From the NCBI GenBank assembly GCA_032690845.1, contig CM064420.1, positions 58,950,707-59,014,706 of the forward strand: a DNA stretch of 64,000 nt, given 5' to 3'. Made by a program: the position numbers and the translations under genes. This document shows, piece by piece, positions 60,501 to 64,000 of this stretch (positions are counted from its first letter, which is position 1; each line of letters starts with the position of its first letter). Below the pieces are notes generated by a model. The model worked only from the letters and a program-made list of their open reading frames with translations. It did no database searches and was not told the DNA's origin. Source of the stretch: Eleusine coracana subsp. coracana (taxonomy: Eukaryota > Streptophyta > Magnoliopsida > Poales > Poaceae).

Positions 60501-63500
60501 GCCTAGCGCCGCTTAACTCTGCTCAGCTCCACGTTTCTTCGCTTAGCAGAGCTTAATTGCTTTTCCGCCTAAATCGATAGCGTCGGCTTAGGCGACACGG
60601 TTACCCAGCGCGCAGTGCCTAGGCGGCGCTTAAGCGGGTGACGCGGCCGCTTTTTTAAACACTGATACTCATATATGTAATTTTTGCCATATTTGATTGT
60701 TTCTTTTTTTCCTATGATTGTATACTTTGAAAGATTGATGAATCACCAGTGGATGGGAAAATTTTTGACCGACAAGCATTGGAGGAGCTCTCAAAAGAAG
60801 GTGTTACTCTTGTAAGTCAATCCAATATCTATCTGTATGAGCCAATTTTCTTTTGAATGGTTTAGGTCGATGGCCTAGGTTGCACCCATACTGTATGAGA
60901 TATGTGCATCTACACGTGTTAAAAGTTAGAAAAATATGCAGTTTAAAAAAGCTGACAAGTGTATTTTTGATACAGATGATGAGTGACTCAACAAATGTCT
61001 TATCCCCTGGAAGATCTATCAGTGAATCTGTTGTTGCTGGCTCGCTGTTGAGACATATTTCAGAAGCAGAAGGAAGAGTAATTACAACACAATTTGCCTC
61101 AAACATACATCGAATTGGGAGCATCAAAGCTGCTGCAGACTTAACCGGTCGAAAACTGGTAATCTTTTAAAGTCTTATAATTGTAACAGATGCTGCTGCT
61201 CTTCCTTGTGCAATATGGATGCTGTTTTTACTAGCTTGTAGCTTTGTTTAACTGGAACAGGTATTTGTTGGAATGTCACTCAGGACATACCTTGAAGCTG
61301 CTTTCAAGGATGGAAAAGCGCCACTGGATCCATCAACCTTGGTATGCAGCTAACTTATTTGATGATATTTTTGTAGGTTCTGATTTTGGGGGGTGGTGGA
61401 CAGCAGCTAGGAACTAGAGGAGAGCTGTAAGAGGGAAGGCTTATACTTAGGCAGGCTGAGGCCATCCATTACACTGCACACTGCATGCTATTTATAGTAC
61501 ATCTAGGGGGACTGGCTGTTACTTCGTCTAAGTTCTAGAAAACTCCTGCAGCTGCTACAGTAGTCTGACTGTTACAATATGTCGGCTAGCTACAATGCTG
61601 ATTTCTAGAACACTCTACTAGTCTCTACTATATTCCAGAAACACAAGGATTACTGCTAACAATTCTCCCCCTAATCCTTGTGTTCGTCACTTCATCTTGA
61701 CCATTTTATTCAGGAGCTCAACCTCCCCTAATCACGACATGGCACACTCCGCCATTATAACAGCGTCGGCTCATCATCGGCATCGACGAGCAGTGCCTTC
61801 TCCTTCCTTGGCTGGCGGCAGTACCTTGTGATGTGACCCCGCTCGCTGCAGGCGAAGCAACGTCCTCGATGGCGACCGCTAATGCCTGAGCTTGTGCTGC
61901 TTGCATCGTCGTTGTCCCAGTTGTGACTGCAACTACGGTCACCGCCCTTCTTGCCGCAATGTCGTACATCACTGCCATGCTCATGATCCTTGTGACAATC
62001 CTTATGAATGATGCAAACTTTTGAATGACCATTTTCATTCTGGTGCCTATGCACATCTATCTACCTATTTCCTCATCATTAGCTTCTGGTATCTATTTAT
62101 AGCTAACCTGTTTTCATACCTTTAAAAGGAAAAGATATACGAAGCTCTGTGGGCAGGCTCAGAGTTCTATTCACAACAGTTTAACATGGGGGAGGTGTTG
62201 AGTTAGTAGCAGCAGGCAGAAAGCAGTTCTGCTACTATTTCATTTGTAATCACAGATATTTTAGCTGTAGCCGATCACGTTCTCATGGTTGAGTGCTAAT
62301 TGCAGCAATTCTGGCAGCCTGTAGGGTACCCAGATGCTTGATTTTGCTGTCTATCTGACTAATGACCTGTTTGCCCGTACATTTGTACACTCTTCCTTCT
62401 ATGTTAATGGCCGGCAGATCCTGGTTGTTCTGGCCAAAAATGTATGTACAAAATTCTAATGCATGCAAAAGAGGTTATCGGTTCCTGCTGAGAGGAATCA
62501 GGTTTAGTGACATGTAAAATACACAGTATTGACAATATCAGCGCATTCAAATACTTGGGTGTCTTATTGATTATTCGTAATGCACTACCTTTTAGGTGTT
62601 TTCAGTTGATTTGCCTTGCCTTTAGTCAATAAATATGAATATACAACTTGATATCACTACTGATACAGTCTGTTGGAGGAAGGGTTCAATGAACCCTTTA
62701 TTTCTCCTCATGGACTCAGTTACCTAATATTTGGCCCATGTAGTCTTTTGGACTAAATGTAAGCCCAAGAGCATATGTGTAATTTGTATATCCCACCAAG
62801 GGTAAAATGATGATTTGTAACACATCAAGGGTAGAAGAGGGATTCCCCTCTTCTCCCCATTTCTATAAATACAAGACACTAGAGGTCATGAGAGGGGCAG
62901 ATTGATTCATGCCGGCTCCTCTTGTTGGTTGTTTGTATCCTTTCTCTAGCTTTGTCAACCCTTTGGGTTGCCATAGTCCGTAACGTGTATGTTGGTTCTT
63001 GTAACCACAACACAGTATGTTGATGTCACTGATACAGTCTGTTGATGTCAAAGAATGTAGTCTTTCTAATTGCATGGTATAAACATCTGCAGGTTAAGGC
63101 AGAAGACATGGATGCCTATGCCCCTAAAGATCTTTTAGTCGTTACTACAGGTTCACAAGTAAGATTTGCAGCTAAGATATCTAAATTTTCAATTGCTAAT
63201 CCACCATCTTATAATTCTTGCATAACACATCATTTTTTTTTTCCAGGGAGAGCCACGTGCAGCTTTGAATCTAGCATCTTATGGGGGAAGCCATGCTCTT
63301 AAGTTATCCAAAGAGGATGTCCTTCTTTATTCAGCTAAGGTATTGCTACTGCCTGTTCACTTTATTATCCTTGATACTTGTTATCTGAACCTTTGAGATT
63401 AATCGAAAGGGATTATGTCATGCATGTGAGCCGTCCCTGCTTGTTCGATATTGCTTACTTACCTTGTCATGTGCTCTTGGTGCTTGCAACTGTCTTGAAT

Positions 63501-64000
63501 ATGAGGTTGTTTGTAAAAAGAACTTTATTTCTATTGGTATCAGAAGCATGGTACATATTAGAAACTATGTGCTATTAGTGAAAATAAAACCTGAAATGTC
63601 ACCACATATTCTAATGGAAGACATTGGGAAAAAAATATTCTACCTTCATAGTGTTTGGAACCCAGATGTAATAGTTTGGTACTTTTTTTGCTAACTTTTA
63701 ACAATCATTTCAATGTGCAAATCATCTCATCATGGATATACTGTCATTTTCAGGTTATTCCTGGAAATGAGACACGGGTAATGAAGATGATGAACCGTCT
63801 AGCTGATCTTGGGCCGAAAATTATTATGGGCAAAGATTCTGGTCTCCATACATCTGGACATGCCTATCATGACGAGCTGGTAAGGTTTCCTTCTCCCCTG
63901 GTTTTGTATTTTCTGATGTGATCACTGATCAGATGTCCCGGCATTTTCATTTGTTACTGCTTTGTTAATGGTTGTGATGTTGCCTTATATGATGACATGC
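57523..64000 (+). CDS. RNJ: Chloroplast ribonuclease J, eleven exons in window, 3' end beyond the edge
   Basis: RNase J is a metallo-beta-lactamase/beta-CASP 5'-3' exo- and endoribonuclease that matures plastid RNAs and removes antisense RNA. Model: join(57523..57658, 58165..58393, 58815..58938, 59595..59651, 59784..59975, 60734..60811, 60976..61158, 61261..61341, 63093..63158, 63247..63339, 63754..63879, continuing), 455 codons so far; every junction is GT-AG and phases agree. Residues 1-45 form a Ser/Arg/Ala-rich plastid transit peptide (MVALASVSSLCPCGIARRRS). Catalytic motifs: HGHEDH (152-157), THSIPDC with His 222, HTGDW with Asp 244, and the beta-CASP motif TSGHA (His 449). The 58165 acceptor is the only one that joins exon 1 in phase to the conserved SLEDSVKRKMEQFYEG block. 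Introns 1, 5 and 8 contain a poly-G run, a hAT element, and retrotransposon pieces. Confidence 0.94.
57873..57900 (+). repeat. Poly-G run of 28 bases in RNase J intron 1
   Basis: Eight A followed by 28 uninterrupted G, in sequence otherwise of ordinary composition. Confidence 0.9.
60007..60664. mobile_element. Non-autonomous hAT element in RNase J intron 5
   Basis: The left end CAATGTTTAAAAAAGCGG and the inverted right end CAGTGTTTAAAAAAGCGG are flanked by ATACTCGT (59999-60006) and ATACTCAT (60665-60672), an 8-bp duplication with one mismatch, typical of hAT. The interior has many short CGCCTAGG/CTAGGCG motifs near both ends and no transposase. Confidence 0.88.
61372..62056 (-). mobile_element. 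Ty1/copia-type fragment: one LTR plus gag zinc-knuckle region, in RNase J intron 8
   Basis: On the minus strand a gag-like frame (61755-62054) ends with an intact CCHC knuckle CFACSERGHITRYC and then DADDEPTLL. Some 80 bases further is a purine tract AGGGGGAGAAT (61662-61672) and an LTR of 290 bp (61372-61661) running TGTTAGCAG to CCTACA, with a TATAAATA box near 61495. All of pol and the 5' LTR are missing. The fragment is internally deleted; whether it extends right of 62056 is unclear. Confidence 0.6.
62671..63012 (+). mobile_element. Solo LTR-like element in RNase J intron 8
   Basis: 342 bp from TGTTGGAGGA to CCACAACA, with a TATA-like CTATAAATACAAG near 62866 in the plus orientation. 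It is flanked by CAGTC and CAGTA. A 17-base stretch, ACTGATACAGTCTGTTG, occurs on both sides (about 62658 and 63028). Confidence 0.55.

Overview
The window is nuclear DNA from a grass, most likely rice (Oryza) or a close relative. The evidence is plant-type spliced genes with GC-rich first exons, grass Stowaway MITEs, a Helitron with the termini described for maize and rice, and a Ty3/gypsy chromovirus with a tRNA-Met primer site. From memory only, the order DGD1 - U-box - VQ - RNase J recalls rice chromosome 2; I could not check this.

Layout. 1-1014 (+): C-terminal end of a SMAX1-LIKE (SMXL3/4/5-type) gene. 7016-7654 (-): NDR1/HIN1-like membrane protein. 9345-12593 (-): four-exon bZIP-like gene whose basic region lacks the usual Asn. 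Its probable promoter and first non-coding exon lie in a near-perfect 346-bp inverted duplication (13347-14091) that abuts a broken PIF/Harbinger transposase. 15494-16390: Harbinger-type non-autonomous element with a GC-rich core. 17122-29310 (-): complete but decayed Ty3/gypsy element with 2.7-kb LTRs, two extra coiled-coil ORFs before gag, a one-frame gag-pol broken by nonsense codons, and a Stowaway MITE in one LTR only. 30307-33356 (-): EFL1-type ribosome-assembly GTPase, complete to its C terminus but with two +1 frameshifts. 35250-40308 (+): DGD1 galactolipid synthase in seven exons, with a Helitron in intron 1. 46183-47472 (-): PUB22/23/24-type U-box E3 ligase. 54401-55243 (+): MKS1-like VQ protein. 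57523 to beyond the right edge (+): plastid RNase J, eleven exons visible, with a hAT element, a copia fragment and a solo LTR in its introns.

The genes form no operon-like unit. Three themes recur: plastid or galactolipid functions (DGD1, RNase J), defence signalling (NHL, U-box, MKS1-like VQ) and hormone or vascular regulation (SMXL). EFL1/DGD1 and U-box/VQ are divergent pairs with long shared upstream regions. The most unusual items are the inverted duplication at the bZIP promoter, the two extra ORFs in the retrotransposon, the Helitron inside DGD1, the frameshifted EFL1, and a possible plastid-targeted versus untargeted start in RNase J. I saw no tRNA, rRNA, known microRNA or CRISPR array.
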